From: Ilyonectria destructans | Taxonomy: Eukaryota > Ascomycota > Sordariomycetes > Hypocreales > Nectriaceae | DNA length: 64,000 nucleotides | Direction of reading: 5' to 3' | Assembly: GCA_020740775.1 (NCBI GenBank) | Contig: JAHEWK010000014.1 | Location: 2,232,001 to 2,296,000, forward strand | In this document: one piece after another, positions 52,895 to 64,000 of the stretch | Position numbering within the stretch: the stretch's first letter is position 1 | Layout: every line of letters starts with the position of its first letter | The notes under the pieces: generated by a model | Told to the model about the DNA's origin: nothing | Seen by the model: only the letters and a program-made list of their open reading frames with translations | Database searches by the model: none | Made by a program: the position numbers and the translations under genes

Positions 52895-55566
52895 ATGAAG
52901 TATTCAGGAACCTTGTTTCTTTTAGGCGTGGGCTTAACATCCATGGTTTTTGGAGTTGAGGGAAAGTCTCTCTGGTCCTCATCACCTGGCACCTATGGCA
53001 GCGGCAACAATTACATCCTTAAGTCTGGCTATCCGGTCGGCAATGGAATTCTCGCAGGTACGAGTCATTCAACTCTATTGGCAGGTTAACACATCTAACT
53101 AATACCACATTTGACAGGCATGCAATTCGGAAATCCGGGTTCGGAAAAGATCGTTCTGAACGTTGACTCCTTGTGGTCCGGTGGCCCATTCGAAAACTCG
53201 GTACGCACACATGGTTCAGGGGAGCGTGGCGAAAGCCTTAAATTTTTAGTGAAACAGCCAGCTGATAAATAATCAGGCCTATACCGGAGGTAACCCCACG
53301 AACAACAAGTCAGCTTCTCTCCCTGGAATCCGCGAGTACATTTTCAACCAAGGGACCGGAAGTAAGTGCTTGCTCCAGCTCTTGTTTTCTGTCCCTCTTC
53401 ATGCACAAGGCTAGAGTTATTCCTAATACGGACTCGATACTGTAGATGTCAGTGGTCTCCTCGGCGATAACGACAATTACGGTTCGTATCGCGTCTTAGG
53501 CAATCTAAGCATTGACATTGACCACGGGAATGATTACTTGAACTACACACGATCTCTGGACTTGGCTACGGGCGTCCACACCACCTCATACATCGCGAAT
53601 GGCGCCCACTACATTAAAACCTTGTTTTGTTCCCACCCAGCTAATGCATGCGTCTATCGTGTCGCATCTAGCCAGGACCTGCCAGATATCAAGCTTCAGT
53701 TCGAAAACTTGGCTGTTTCATCTAGCCTCGCCAATGCCAGCTGTGGCCAGACATACACTCGGTTTACCGGGATTACTCAGTCAGGACCCCCAGAAGGAAT
53801 GAAATACGACGCCATTGCGAGGTTCGTGGACCACCGCAATGGCAAAGGGGTTCTCTGTGAAGCCGATGGCTCCTTGACCATTTCCAAGGCCGTTGGCATC
53901 AGGACTGTGGATGTGATTATCGGTGCTGGGACCAACTATGATGCCACCAAAGGCAACGCTGAGAATGGGTTCAGCTTCAGAGGAGTTGACCCAGCAGCGG
54001 CAGTAGAAAGCACGACTTCTACAGGCGCACAGAAAGGCTATGCCGCGCTATTACGAGCACACATCAAAGACCATCAATCACTTTTTGGAGCCTTCACGCT
54101 GACCTTGCCTGACCCCAACAAATCAGCAGGCCAAGAGACATCGAGTTTGATCTCATCCTATTCAGCTAGTGGCAGTGGGGATCCGTATGTCGAGGGTCTT
54201 CTTTTCGACTATTCCCGATACCTGCTCATTGCCTCCTCCCGCGAGAACTCCCTGCCGGCCAACCTCCAAGGCAAATGGGCGGAGCAGATGAGTCCCAGCT
54301 GGAGCTCAGACTATCATGCCAACATCAACATTCAGATGAACTACTGGACAGCAGACCAGACTGGCCTAAAGAGCACCTCGGTGGCCCTGTGGAACTATAT
54401 AAAGAATACCTGGGTGCCACGTGGAACAGAGACGGCCAAGCTACTCTACGACGCGCCAGGATGGGTTGTTCACAATGAAATGAATATCTTTGGTCACACG
54501 GCCATGAAGAGTGGAGCGGAATGGGCCAATTGTAAGTCATAACATGATTCTCACTGTTATTCTCGAGACTCACTTCCAATCTACAGATCCGGTTGCCGCG
54601 GCATGGATGATGCAACACGTGTGGGATAACTTCGAGTATGGCCGTTCACTTACCTGGTTGCAAAACGAGGGCTACCCCCTTCTCAAAGGAGTTGCTCAGT
54701 TCTGGATATCTCAACTTCAAGACGACGAGTTTAATAATGACGGCACACTGGTCGTCAATCCGTGTAACAGCCCAGAACACGGCCCAACAACGTTTGGATG
54801 CACCCATTACCAGCAGCTGATCTATCAAGTATTCGAAGCTGTGTTGAACTCCATTACATACATCGGCGAAAGCGATCAAGACTTTACGAATAGTCTCAAG
54901 ACTGCAATGGGCAAACTTGACAAGGGCCTCCATTACACGTCTTGGGGCGGCGTCAAGGAGTGGAAACTGCCAGACTCTGCTAACCAGGATACAAAGAATA
55001 CACACCGGCATTTGTCAAACCTAATCGGCTGGTATCCCGGTTACTCCATTTCATCCTTCCAAGGTGGCTACCGAAACGCAACGATTCAAGCAGCCATTGC
55101 AGCCACGCTCCAAGCCCGTGGAACTGGAGTGGAAGACTCGAATACTGGCTGGGGCAAGGCCTGGCGTGCCGCTTGCTGGGCCCGTCTCAACAACACAAGC
55201 CAAGCCTACAGCGAGCTTCGTCTACTGATTGATACCAACATCGCGGCCAATGGCTTCGATATGTATCAGGGCCAGTCGGCGCCTTTCCAAATCGACGCCA
55301 ACTTTGGTTTGGGTGGAGCAGTACTGAGCATGCTTGTGGTTGACCTTCCAAACTCCTACGTTGACGAAGATAAGGTGCGCACCGTGGTCTTGGGTCCCGC
55401 GATTCCGTCCATATGGGGAGGTGGCAACGTCAAGAACCTGAGGTTGCGAGGCGGACGGGCGGTTGATTTTGAATGGGACTCGAAGGGCAAGGTTACCAAG
55501 GCAACCTTGCATGACGCTGGCAAGAATGTCAAGTTGGTAAACGTGCATGGCGAAGCGTTGAATTAG
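52895..55566 (+). CDS. Secreted GH95 alpha-L-fucosidase
   Basis: Five exons: 52895..53057, 53118..53200, 53277..53361, 53446..54531, 54587..55566; 798 residues. Signal peptide [23 protein letters not shown]. The GH95 N-domain begins [22 protein letters not shown] with GYPVGNG and [11 protein letters not shown]. The (alpha/alpha)6 barrel shows [30 protein letters not shown] (the conserved Asn/Gln segment of the active site), [20 protein letters not shown] and [13 protein letters not shown]; the C-domain has [13 protein letters not shown] and [14 protein letters not shown]. It hydrolyses alpha-1,2-fucosyl (or galactosyl) side chains of plant xyloglucan and glycans, outside the cell. TATA box and GGCTAA site upstream. 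Downstream of an XlnR-like regulator in the same direction. Confidence 0.95.
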
Positions 55567-55607
55567 ACACCACCTGGCTGTTATGTGTCAGACAGCCTGA
55601 TAGGGAC

Positions 55608-55883
55608 TGTTGGAATCTGACCTGTTATATAACTGACGATCTTACGATATCTGGAACGGCTTCCAGGCCGGCTGCTAGGAATCCGGTCTGGACCAGGTCT
55701 CGGGGCTCCGGCCGGTAGGTCTTCCGGCCTCAGACCTCCGGACCTCGGGCCCGGAGGCCCCCGGAGGCCGACCTCATCCTCATCTATAAGACCGATCCCT
55801 AGCCCTTCAATAGATAGAGAAATAAAGCAATTCCATCGTCACTAAAGCTGTCTTATCCAATCCATCCTTTGTCTGATACTACA
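55608..55883 (+). mobile_element. Copia-like LTR (solo or 5' remnant)
   Basis: 276 bp starting TGTTGGAATC and ending TGATACTACA (TG...CA ends), with a TATA-like ctataag about 100 bp before the end and a polyadenylation-type aataaa at about 55823, the order expected for U3-R-U5. It is followed by taaGGTAGCGCAAttt, which resembles an initiator-tRNA-derived primer binding site. No second LTR or internal coding region is seen and the flanking five bases (gggac / taagg) do not match, so it is either a solo LTR with decayed duplication or a truncated element. The GC-rich middle contains imperfect repeats of cggagg and ccgg. Confidence 0.6.
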
Positions 55884-56153
55884 TAAGGTAGCGCAATTTA
55901 GGTAATACAACTACGTTGCCCTGGAGCTGTCCGCTTCTTTGGTGCAACTAAGGTGGAGGGGCCGGTAGGCAGGAACCTGGAACCAAGGCGGCTCAGAGGT
56001 AATCTTCTTTCTCTCTGGGCCATTCTTTTGCATCCTATGTGGCAAGTATAACTGAAGAAAAAGAAAAGGGTCATTATTCAGAGAAGGACGTTGTGAATAA
56101 CTTTTGTCGTCAGATTGTGTTGCACAATAGGTCTCTGATATTCAAGACTACTA

Positions 56154-57126
56154 CTATCGGAACATGCCCCATATCCCTCTTTCTTTCCACAGCTGCAAAT
56201 TCTGGATACTATGTGGACATCTTCGAATAAGCCAATACCGTCTACTAAACTCCTCTGCTACCCACCCCATGAACTCAAGTCTCTCTCTGATCCGAACGGT
56301 TCTCTTCCACAGTCGCTCATCCAGCTCGATTATATCTAGTGGAGCGTAGGATGGGGGTAGTAGTGAAGTGATATTTCCAAAATTTTCTACGTCTGAAATG
56401 TCAAGGTACTGAAGACTGCTGAAGGGCCACTGTTGATTTGGATTTGTCAAGAGGTCAAAGATGTGTGTATTGTTGATTATCTTTAGCTAGCTAGGTGAGG
56501 GAATTGGAGCCTGTATGAGGTCCCGGCTGCCTGAGGCCACAACCGCCGTAGGCGGCCGTGGGCTTCCTTCAACAGGATTTAAAAGATTGTCAATATCATC
56601 TAGACCTCGACGTATAGACAGATGTTCGATTTTTGGGGCAATCTCCTGCAATAGTTAAACTTGGGAAGGAACTGTTGAAAGGACCAGGCATATATACTAC
56701 ATTCATACTACCATCAGTGTGGGTACCCATTACTTTTGCAGATTGTGTCTCAACAGGAATCATGTTAATGCTCTTGAAGCTAAGGGATCGAAGAGTATGG
56801 GGTAGGTGTTGCAGAATACTATCGACGTCTTGTTTGCAAAATAGCGAGTTACCACCTATGCAAAGAGATCTCAAGGTATGAACGATAGATGTATGTTCCC
56901 TGAGAAATATAACAATAGCTTTGGTTAATAGCTTTAAACATCTAGAAAGGTTGAGGTGAGTTCGTCTTGCTGAGTTGGGAAAGTTCCGCAGTGCCTCGGT
57001 ACATAGACGAGAATTACCCAATAATACAACATGGGCGTGGAACATGATAACAGAGGCTATTGACCTTGGTAAATGCCGCAGGACCACATCTCCGTCACTC
57101 TGCATCAAGATACACTTCTCAAACAA
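56154..57126 (-). pseudogene. Leucine-rich-repeat (F-box/LRR type) gene relic
   Basis: Upstream part reads LRSLCIGGNSLFCKQDVDSI and LQHLPHTLRSLSFKSINMI, spaced as LRRs; downstream part reads QQWPFSSLQYLDISDVENFG and an Arg/Trp-rich end. Between them the frame changes (perhaps an intron, acceptor attgcag near 56646) and then stops at TAG in a GC-rich patch that contains the hairpin ccgccgtaggcgg (56543-56555). Resembles fungal F-box/LRR proteins but no F-box is seen. Probably not functional; alternatively an unusual multi-exon gene. Confidence 0.4.
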
Positions 57127-57308
57127 GATCAGCGAGACCTGGATGTGGGCCTAGGGGGTGTTGGCTTGAAAATAGAAGGACACGTAGCTATATTGTTCTC
57201 TATTTATACGTCCGGTATCTCCCACCTGTTGTGTTATTGTGACTTGGTAGTGAATAGCTCGATGGGACTCCTTCGCGATTTGGAAGAGTTCTTCTACCTT
57301 GGCACCGC

Positions 57309-57480
57309 CAGGTCGGCTCCCTCTTCGAGGAGGAATTTCACCACGTCGATATGTCCACCACTTAAAGCAAGTATCAGCGGCGTCCGTCCGGACGTGCTCG
57401 CAATCGTCAGGTCGGCTCCTTCTTCGAGGAGGAATTTCACCACGTCGATATGTCCACCACCTGAAGCACTCCGGATTTCT
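57309..57480 (-). pseudogene. Relic of two ankyrin repeats
   Basis: The minus strand reads GGGHIDVVKFLLEEGADL twice, with a spacing of exactly 99 bp (33 residues, one ankyrin repeat), linked by TIASTSGRTPLILALS. Stops flank it on both sides (TAA TAA before, TAG after). The two copies are nearly identical over about 45 bp. Confidence 0.7.
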
Positions 57481-59214
57481 TATTATTCCGATAAAACACT
57501 AGACTACACAATCACAGCACATTTAATTATGTAAAACTTTGTGAAATTGAATACTTTAGTTGATTTTGCATCTACTTGACGTGTTTGTACGCGATGCACT
57601 GTCATGCCGCAATTCCCACGAGGCGGAGGAACCAGTCCTGCCTTCCTCCCCCGCCATTGCCCTCCCGAGCTGGGATGAACTTGAGGCGACAGCCGGGACC
57701 GCAGTTGAGGCCAGTTCCATAATTTCAGCGAAGCGTTTGAGCTCCTCGTTAGTTGTAAGCGGATGATACCAGATTGTACTGCGGGAGACTCCGCAGAATG
57801 AGGACTCTGGAAGACCTCTAAAAGCGTGGGACCCTCGCTTTTCGCTGAGACATCAAAGATTGCGGATCATCTACCTCTAGGACGTTGGAACTAAGCCGGA
57901 GGTTCAAGTACTCGAAGTTTGTGTACGATATGCTAAACCTGCATGGGAAGAGAGGTAGTCTAGAATATCCAAGGTATAGACTACCTGACCCAGAGCCCCT
58001 TGATCCCGAGTTCAAGAACTTTGTGTTTCATCTTCAAGCTGGAGTGTTAAGCGACGGCGGATTCTAGAAGGCCTGCCCTACACCTGTTTTAGAATCCCAA
58101 GTGTGCATCGTGCATACACTTCTCTCATAAGTATTATCTTCATCTAGGCACCAAATATGGTAGGTTGCAAAGATACCAATCAAGTTTTATACGTAAGTCG
58201 ACAGGTACCCCGTATTCGGAGGTCGCCATGACCGAGATTCTTGGGCGTTTACCATGACTATGGCACTCCTAACATTTGAGGCTATTTTTATTGACCTTTT
58301 CATTTTCTCGAGCCACTGGTGGAATATTTCCGAAACACCAGAAAGCTACGCCCTTTCCCCAGCCAGAACTGTATTTTAGGCATCACAGAGTATTGTTGAT
58401 ATGCCTACCGGGAGGGTTTCCCGTTGGTTTTAGCTATTTTGTGGCATCTTTCCGCGAATGGCGCGATATGTTCGGGCGAGAATGATTTCAATTAAGAGCA
58501 GTTCAGTCACACCCTTGGCATAATTTACATGTTACTGCAGGTATCCGGTATGTGTTGTTGCAGTACATTGTAGCGTCAAAATAATAGCAGGGACGCGGGC
58601 AACGTGGCCGGGATCAGTTCCCGGCCAACAAGTAGGATCGGGAGGTGCTAAATATGCGCTCCTTGTTTGATCAAGAGCGTTCTGATGTAGCGGTATTCTA
58701 ACCTTCGGCAAGAGGGGTGAGATTCACTCAAAATCGCCTCAAAGAAAGAAAGATCAATACAATGATCAGACTCCGGATACGCACCTGATTGAACCGTCAC
58801 CCCTTGAATTGAATGTACCGTTACATTTCCATCACTGCGCTTTCTAGCTCCATGACATAACCCCAATATGATAGGAGAATCCAACTTGAGAAATGACAAA
58901 GCAAGGCATGAGTGGCCATCTAACCGCCGCCCTGCTGGAGAGCTGCAGCCTCCTTGAGCACTCGCCCCATCGTCCGCCATACAGCTTGCAGCTGACGTGT
59001 CTGCAATCCAAGCCACTTATGCACGTTGATTTCAGCTGAGCGATTGTTAACTTCAGCCGCACGAGGTCTAGGTAAGGCGAACAACGGGACAAGATTTCCA
59101 TCCTTACCCCGCAATCGCTCTTTGCAAATTGATTGTTCATATCTTTACCTACCTTTCACGCATATTTATGTCTGCCAAGTTACCAATCTTGACCTATCGT
59201 TTCGGACCCTTCCA

Positions 59215-62200
59215 ATGGATCAACAAGCTACCAGGCCGAGAACCCACAGCGACTACACTGTGGGTTGGGTCTGCGCGCTACCAAAAGAGCAGACTGCGGC
59301 AATTGCCATGCTCGATCACCGACATCCAGAACTTCCAAGGCCACCGAATGACCAGAACGCGTATACACTCGGTTCTATCGGTGGACATCACATCGTCATC
59401 GCTTGCCTTCCGAAAGGCAAAATCGGCACCAATTCAGCAGCTACCGTGGCCACTCGGATAACGCAGACTTTCCCTTCCATCAAGGTCGGCCTCATGGTCG
59501 GCATCGGCGGTGGAATTCCGCCTGAGGTCAGGCTTGGTGATGTTGTCATTGGTACACCCACTGCTGAATACCCTGGTGTAGTTCAGTGGGATCTGGGCAA
59601 GGCGGAAGACGGTGGCAATTTCACGCGAACCGGCTCGCTGAACAACCCCCCTAGCTTTTTGTTGACAGCTTTGACGAAAATGGAGAGCGAAGTCAGCATG
59701 TACGGATCAAAGATACAGCAGTATCTCGATGAAGCTCTTAAGAAGTTCCCAAGACTAGCGCCAAAGTCCATGAGGCCTGCTTCTCTCGAGGATGCCGGCA
59801 CCAAAGGCGATGACTCCCAGAAACCTCCTGGAGAATGTGAGGTCCACTACGGCCTTATTGCGTCCGGGAACAAATTGATCAAGGACGCCACTGTTCGAGA
59901 TAAAATCAACTCCGACCTTGGCGGAAATGTCCTATGTGTCGAAATGGAAGCAGCAGGACTGTTGGACTATCCGAGCATTGTTATTCGTGGCATCTGCGAT
60001 TATGCCGATTCGGAGAAGAACAAAGATTGGCAGGAGCATGCTTCAGTTGTAGCTGCGGCATGCGCAAAGGAATTTCTAGGATACCTGCAGCCAAGTGATA
60101 TTGGCAATCAGCGCCCAATCAGCGAGACATTGGGACAGCGTTAGTGATTTCTCCTCACTATTAACCTGGCTTAGGGTTACTAATTGAATCTTTAGTTCTT
60201 GAAAATGTTGATTCGTTGAGCGTCAAGGCGAGAACGGACGAGGAGGAGAAGATTCTTACCTGGATAACACCCTTCAACTATGGGGAGCAACACACAGACA
60301 TCCTGAAGAGGCAACAACCTGGTACTTGTCAGTGGGTTCTAGACTCTGACGAGTATCATGACTGGGTGGATACGCCAAAGGGTATTCTGCTGTGCCCGGG
60401 AATCCCTGGAGCGGGAAAGACGATAGTCACATCGGTTGTGGTCAACGATCTGATCCAGAAATTTGGTGAGCAATGCGACACTGGAATCGCGTACATATAC
60501 TGTAGCCACCAGCAAAAGAACCAGCAAACGATCGACGACTTAATCGCAAGCATACTGAAACAGCTTGCCACGCGACAGGCTGCATTGCCGAGCGACGTCA
60601 CGGAGCTGTACCGACGACACAAGTATAAAGGCACGAGGCCTTTGCTCGAGGAATACCTAAGCGCACTCCATTCCGTTTCCGCATTGTATACGAAGATCTT
60701 CATCATCGTCGATGCACTTGATGAGTTTCAAGAGGATAATGGTCGTCGAACGGAGTTCCTGAGAGAACTTTTCAACCTCCGTGACAAATGCGGTGCTCAC
60801 GTTTTTGCGACATCGAGGTTCATACCCGACATTGTTGATCAATTCAGGGGTTCCTTGACGTTGGAGATTCGTGCGAACACAGATGACATCAAGAAATATC
60901 TCGAGGAAAACATGACAGATCTCTCCATCGCTATGTCGCAGGGTTGCCAGCTGTGGGACGAGATAGTCAATGAGATCACGGATGCCGCCAGTGGAATGTA
61001 GGTTCTTAATCAGCCATCAAGGCTAATGAATCCATAAAGTACTAACAGGTTGTTAGGTTTCTCTTGGCGAAGCTCTATCTTGGGTCAGTATCCGAAAAGG
61101 TCTCACCTAATGATGTCAGAGAGACATTAAAGGGATTCCAGAGACAGGGCCGAGAACCCACAGATAAGAGCACGGACGAAATACTCAACAGTGCGTATGA
61201 GCAAACTATGAACAGAATCAGCACACAGAGTGGAGAGTTCAAGAAGCTTGCATTCAATGTCCTTTCATGGATTACTTGCGCCAAGACGCGGCTCAATACA
61301 TGGGAACTCCGCCACGCCCTTGCAACAAGATCTGGACAATCCAAGCTCGATCCGGGAGATTTCATACAGTTACAACTCATCCTTCGAGTATGTGCTGGAT
61401 TGGTCATCGTTGATGAAGAAAGCGACATTGCTCGATTGGCTCATCGCACTACAGAAGTATACTTTGACCGCAGAAAAGGCGATTTGTTCCCCCAATGCGA
61501 GGCCAAGATCACAAGGACCTGTATCGCCTACCTCTCATTCAGCACTTTCGAGGATGGGTATTGTCAAACACCCACAGAATTGGAGAGGCGGTTGGATTCA
61601 CATAAGTTTTACGAATATGCGTCTCATAACTGGGGTCACCATGCTCGAGAGGCGAAACCGTTCAGCACAGACATCCGAGACTTTCTCAACCACGAGATGA
61701 AAGTGAAAGCATCTAGCCAGGCATTGATGATCAGCAATAAGAGCCCCGGATACCTTGGACTTAGATATATAAGAACCAGCCACATGTTCCCGAATGGTTT
61801 CACGGCGCTGCATCTAGCGGCATACTTTGGGCTCGAAGAGCTAGTAATGGCTCTACTGGAAACATACCACCCAAGCTCCCGCGATATGTACGGAAACACA
61901 CCATTGATGTATGGGGCAGCTTACGGACGCAACGCAGTGGTCAAGCTGTTACTCAGCATCGATCAAACTCAACTAGACGCCGAAAGTAGGGACTACGTCC
62001 CCATCGAGCCTCTAGAGCGTACGCCGCTCTCGATAGCAGCACAGAAGAGGCATGGAGGTGTCGTCGAGCTACTGCTTGGGCATCCCAGCGTTAACTCTAA
62101 CTTGGACTTCGGGTTCGATCATCCTACACCACTGTCATTTGCAGCAGAGAATGGCCATGCTGAAATAGTTGAGCGGCTACTTGGGCATCCGAACATTAAC

Positions 62201-63637
62201 CCCAACCTCTCCGACGAAAAATACCGTACACCACTCTCTCTTGCAGCAGAGGTTGGCCACACTGAAGTGGTGAAGCTGTTGCTTGGGCACCCTGACATTG
62301 ACCTTCACATCTCCAATCGCAACAATCGCACACCACTCTCGTTTGCAGCAGAGAATGGTCATACTGAAGTGGCCAAGCTGCTACTTGGGCATCCCGACAT
62401 GGACCGTAACCCCCTCCGCTACAACAATTATATACCACTCAAATGGGCTACAAACAATGGGCATATAACTGTTGTCGATTTACTTCTTGAGAAGGAAAGA
62501 AGTAGAGCAAAGTTCAACACATGCTATATTCAACAGGCGCTACTTTGGTCTGTGCACAATGAGGAGATTGCACTTGTAAAATTACTTCTGACTTGCAAAC
62601 ATGCTGGAACTAGTCTTTTATTCAGGTATTACCAAACTGCGCTTTGGTGGGCTGCAGCCTCTCAGAATCCAGACCTAGTGGAGTTGTTTTTTGCATGCGG
62701 CTACGTCAAGCGAGGTTTCAAGGACGAGGATGACTTTGACATGCGCGGAACTACAAAACACGTCAAATTACTCAGAAACATTCTACTTGGCTTGGAAAAC
62801 GTTGATCTGGAGTCTAAGAATGGGCGTGGCCAGACACCGCTCCATTGGGCAACAGAGTTTGGACAAAAGGACGTTGTCAAGTCAATCCTCAGAACCGATG
62901 TTGACTTGAATCGGAAGGATTTCGACGGCCGAACTCCCCTACTAACAGCGGCGATATGTGGGAACAGCGAGATTACGGAACATTTGCTAGCCCAAGATGG
63001 CATTGATCCTAACGCTGGAGACAACACCGGTATGAACCCACTTCTAGTAGGTGCCTATAATGGACATGAGTCTATCGTGAGACTCCTACTAGCTAAAGAT
63101 GGCGTTGATGTAAACGCTACAGACACCATGGGTCAGACGCCACTCACAGTAGCTGTCAGTAATGGATACGAGCCTATCGTGAGACTGCTAGTAGCTAAAG
63201 ATGGCGTTGATCTAAACACGAGAAATCCGCTGCATCTAACGCCACTTGCCGTAGCTGCCAGTCGTGGAGACGAGTCTATTGTGAGACTGCTACTAGCTAA
63301 AGATGGCGTTGACGTAAACGCTACAGACATCTGGGGTCAGACGCCACTCACAGCAGCTGACTTTAATGGACACGAGTCTATTGTAACACTGCTACTAGCT
63401 AAAGAAGGTGTTGCAAACGCCGCACACGATACGTATCCGACGCCATACTATATGGTAGGCGATGGTGAACATAATTCTACCGCGACGTTGCTTGGTGTCA
63501 ACGGTGGGGTTGATTTGAGATTCCAGAGTGTGAGCGTCTTTGCGCCGCCTGATCGGATATCAGCAAAACACCTCAGGGATGAGTCAGGAGTTGATGCAAG
63601 AAGATTGAGGCACAAACCAGAGAGAGATAATTTATGA
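59215..63637 (+). CDS. NLR: PNP_UDP - NACHT - ankyrin repeats
   Basis: Three exons, 59215..60139, 60196..60997, 61057..63637; 1435 residues. Residues about 15-305 are a PNP_UDP domain (YTVGWVCALPKEQTAAIAML, LMVGIGGGIPPEVRLGDVVIG, VLCVEMEAAGLLD, IVIRGICDYADSEKNKDW). Then the NACHT ATPase: WVLDSDEYHDW, P-loop CPGIPGAGKT, Walker B IFIIVDALDEF, HVFATSRFIPDI, and a winged-helix-like region up to EVYF. From about residue 825 follow at least a dozen ankyrin repeats, the last ones very alike (SIVRLLLAKDGVDVNATD). A fungal innate-immunity/allorecognition-type receptor that would activate its own PNP domain on ligand binding. Intron 2 uses the donor AT|GTAGGT and restores SGM|FLLAKLYL. Intact. Confidence 0.92.
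63060..63420 (+). repeat. Near-identical ankyrin-coding repeats, about 102 bp
   Basis: Direct repeats with the word gagactgctactagctaaa and gatggcgttgatgtaaac recurring three to four times at 102-bp spacing, coding the last ankyrin repeats. High DNA identity points to recent expansion or conversion. Confidence 0.8.
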
Positions 63638-63712
63638 AGTCTTGCTGAGACGGATGTAGTTAAAGCACGAGGGATACATTTTAATAGATAATTAGATTTA
63701 CCCGTTTACCTT

Positions 63713-64000
63713 TCATAATGCATTTGACGGATATGGAACCTCGTCGAAGGCTCGAACAGGCAGGAAGTTGATGAGGCAAGTATTGACAAGGAATATCGTG
63801 ATGGATGCCGCGACGGGTATGTGATTGTCCCAGTAATTGACGATGATGGGAAACGCCGATGCTTCGACAGCGAAAACTGCGATCCAACAGCCCCAATATT
63901 GCCAGCCAACGGCAAACCCAAGCGTCGATGGCTATGTTAGTTGCGGACTAGAATTGGCAGAGTGTACTTACGGGATCCACGAATCGCGTTGCATATGACA
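63713..64000 (-). pseudogene. Truncated amino-acid permease (APC family)
   Basis: Reading leftwards from the window end: SYATRFVDP, an intron (63971-63932, gtaagt...ctaacatag), then LGFAVGWQYWGCWIAVF, PIIVNYWDN, VAASITIFLVNTCLINFLPVRAFDE and a stop at 63715-63713. This is the TM3-TM5 region of a YAT-type amino-acid permease; normal members continue for a further 300 residues. The frame stops about 75 bp from the NLR stop codon, so the gene has lost its 3' half. The 5' part lies outside the window, so truncation rather than an unrecognised intron is inferred. Confidence 0.7.

Larger units (their letters stand above)
55884..59214. other. Gene graveyard between LTR and NLR gene
   Basis: 3.3 kb with only degraded coding remnants: an LRR-like relic (56.15-57.13 kb, minus), a two-repeat ankyrin relic (57.3-57.5 kb, minus) and weak protein-like frames near 57.6-58.1 kb. 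The last part is the promoter of the PNP-NACHT-ankyrin gene. Confidence 0.5.

Noticed and set aside
58648..59140. Minus-strand frames upstream of the PNP-NACHT-ankyrin gene
   Set aside because: Ser/Ala-rich low-information frames overlapping the promoter; no domain.

Overview
This is a filamentous ascomycete (Pezizomycotina) nuclear contig. The evidence is short GT-AG introns of about 40-80 nt with CTAAC/CTGAC-type branch sites, Zn2Cys6 regulators, CFEM/Pth11-type receptors, DUF3176, fungal STAND/NLR proteins with PNP_UDP, NACHT, TPR and ankyrin domains, and decayed genes whose stop codons fit C-to-T decay. I cannot place the genus from the sequence alone. Exon structures below were joined by hand from splice motifs and reading phase; every complete model sums to a whole number of codons.

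Layout. 1-6.6 kb: C-terminal end of a Zn2Cys6 regulator, a small P-loop nucleoside-kinase-like protein, an MFS sugar transporter and a DUF3176 membrane protein. 6.6-12.9 kb: gene-poor, with a kinase relic, a 16-bp tandem repeat, a prion-like/glycine-zipper protein and a small Cys-containing hypothetical protein. 12.9-17.7 kb: a DHA1 drug-efflux MFS and an SDR of the sorbose/xylulose reductase type share a 2-kb divergent region with several TCCGCGGA palindromes. 18.2-21.4 kb: a broken 3' piece of a phytoene synthase and a truncated microbial opsin without its retinal lysine flank an intact SDR, and look like the remains of a carotenoid/opsin cluster. 22-29.3 kb: an alpha/beta hydrolase, a broken secreted Cys-rich gene, an NmrA-like protein and a DUF1330-like small protein. 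29.7-36.3 kb: a CHAT-domain relic, then a divergent pair made of an NB-ARC/TPR NLR and a PNP_UDP protein. 36.4-55.6 kb: GMC oxidoreductase, CFEM-GPCR, aldehyde dehydrogenase, two Zn2Cys6 regulators and a secreted GH95 alpha-L-fucosidase. 55.6-64 kb: a Copia-like LTR, relics of LRR and ankyrin genes, an intact PNP_UDP-NACHT-ankyrin NLR and a truncated amino-acid permease.

The main discovery is at 34.5-36.3 kb. The NLR carries, in its own short first exon, a motif of about 28 residues (FHAPVTGHYNIPAPHA...) that matches the extreme C-terminus of the divergently transcribed PNP_UDP protein (FHGPVSGHYVFPGAQA...). This is the arrangement of fungal amyloid-signalling NLR/effector pairs, here with a PNP_UDP enzyme as the presumed effector. 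The same window also holds a PNP_UDP domain fused directly to a NACHT-ankyrin NLR (59.2-63.6 kb), so the fused and split versions of one architecture lie 23 kb apart.

Second-tier signals are the decayed carotenoid/opsin locus, drug-response-element-like palindromes upstream of the efflux pump and the NmrA gene, an XlnR-type regulator next to a GH95 fucosidase with GGCTAA boxes in both promoters, and several relic genes with CpA-to-TpA-compatible stop codons suggestive of RIP.
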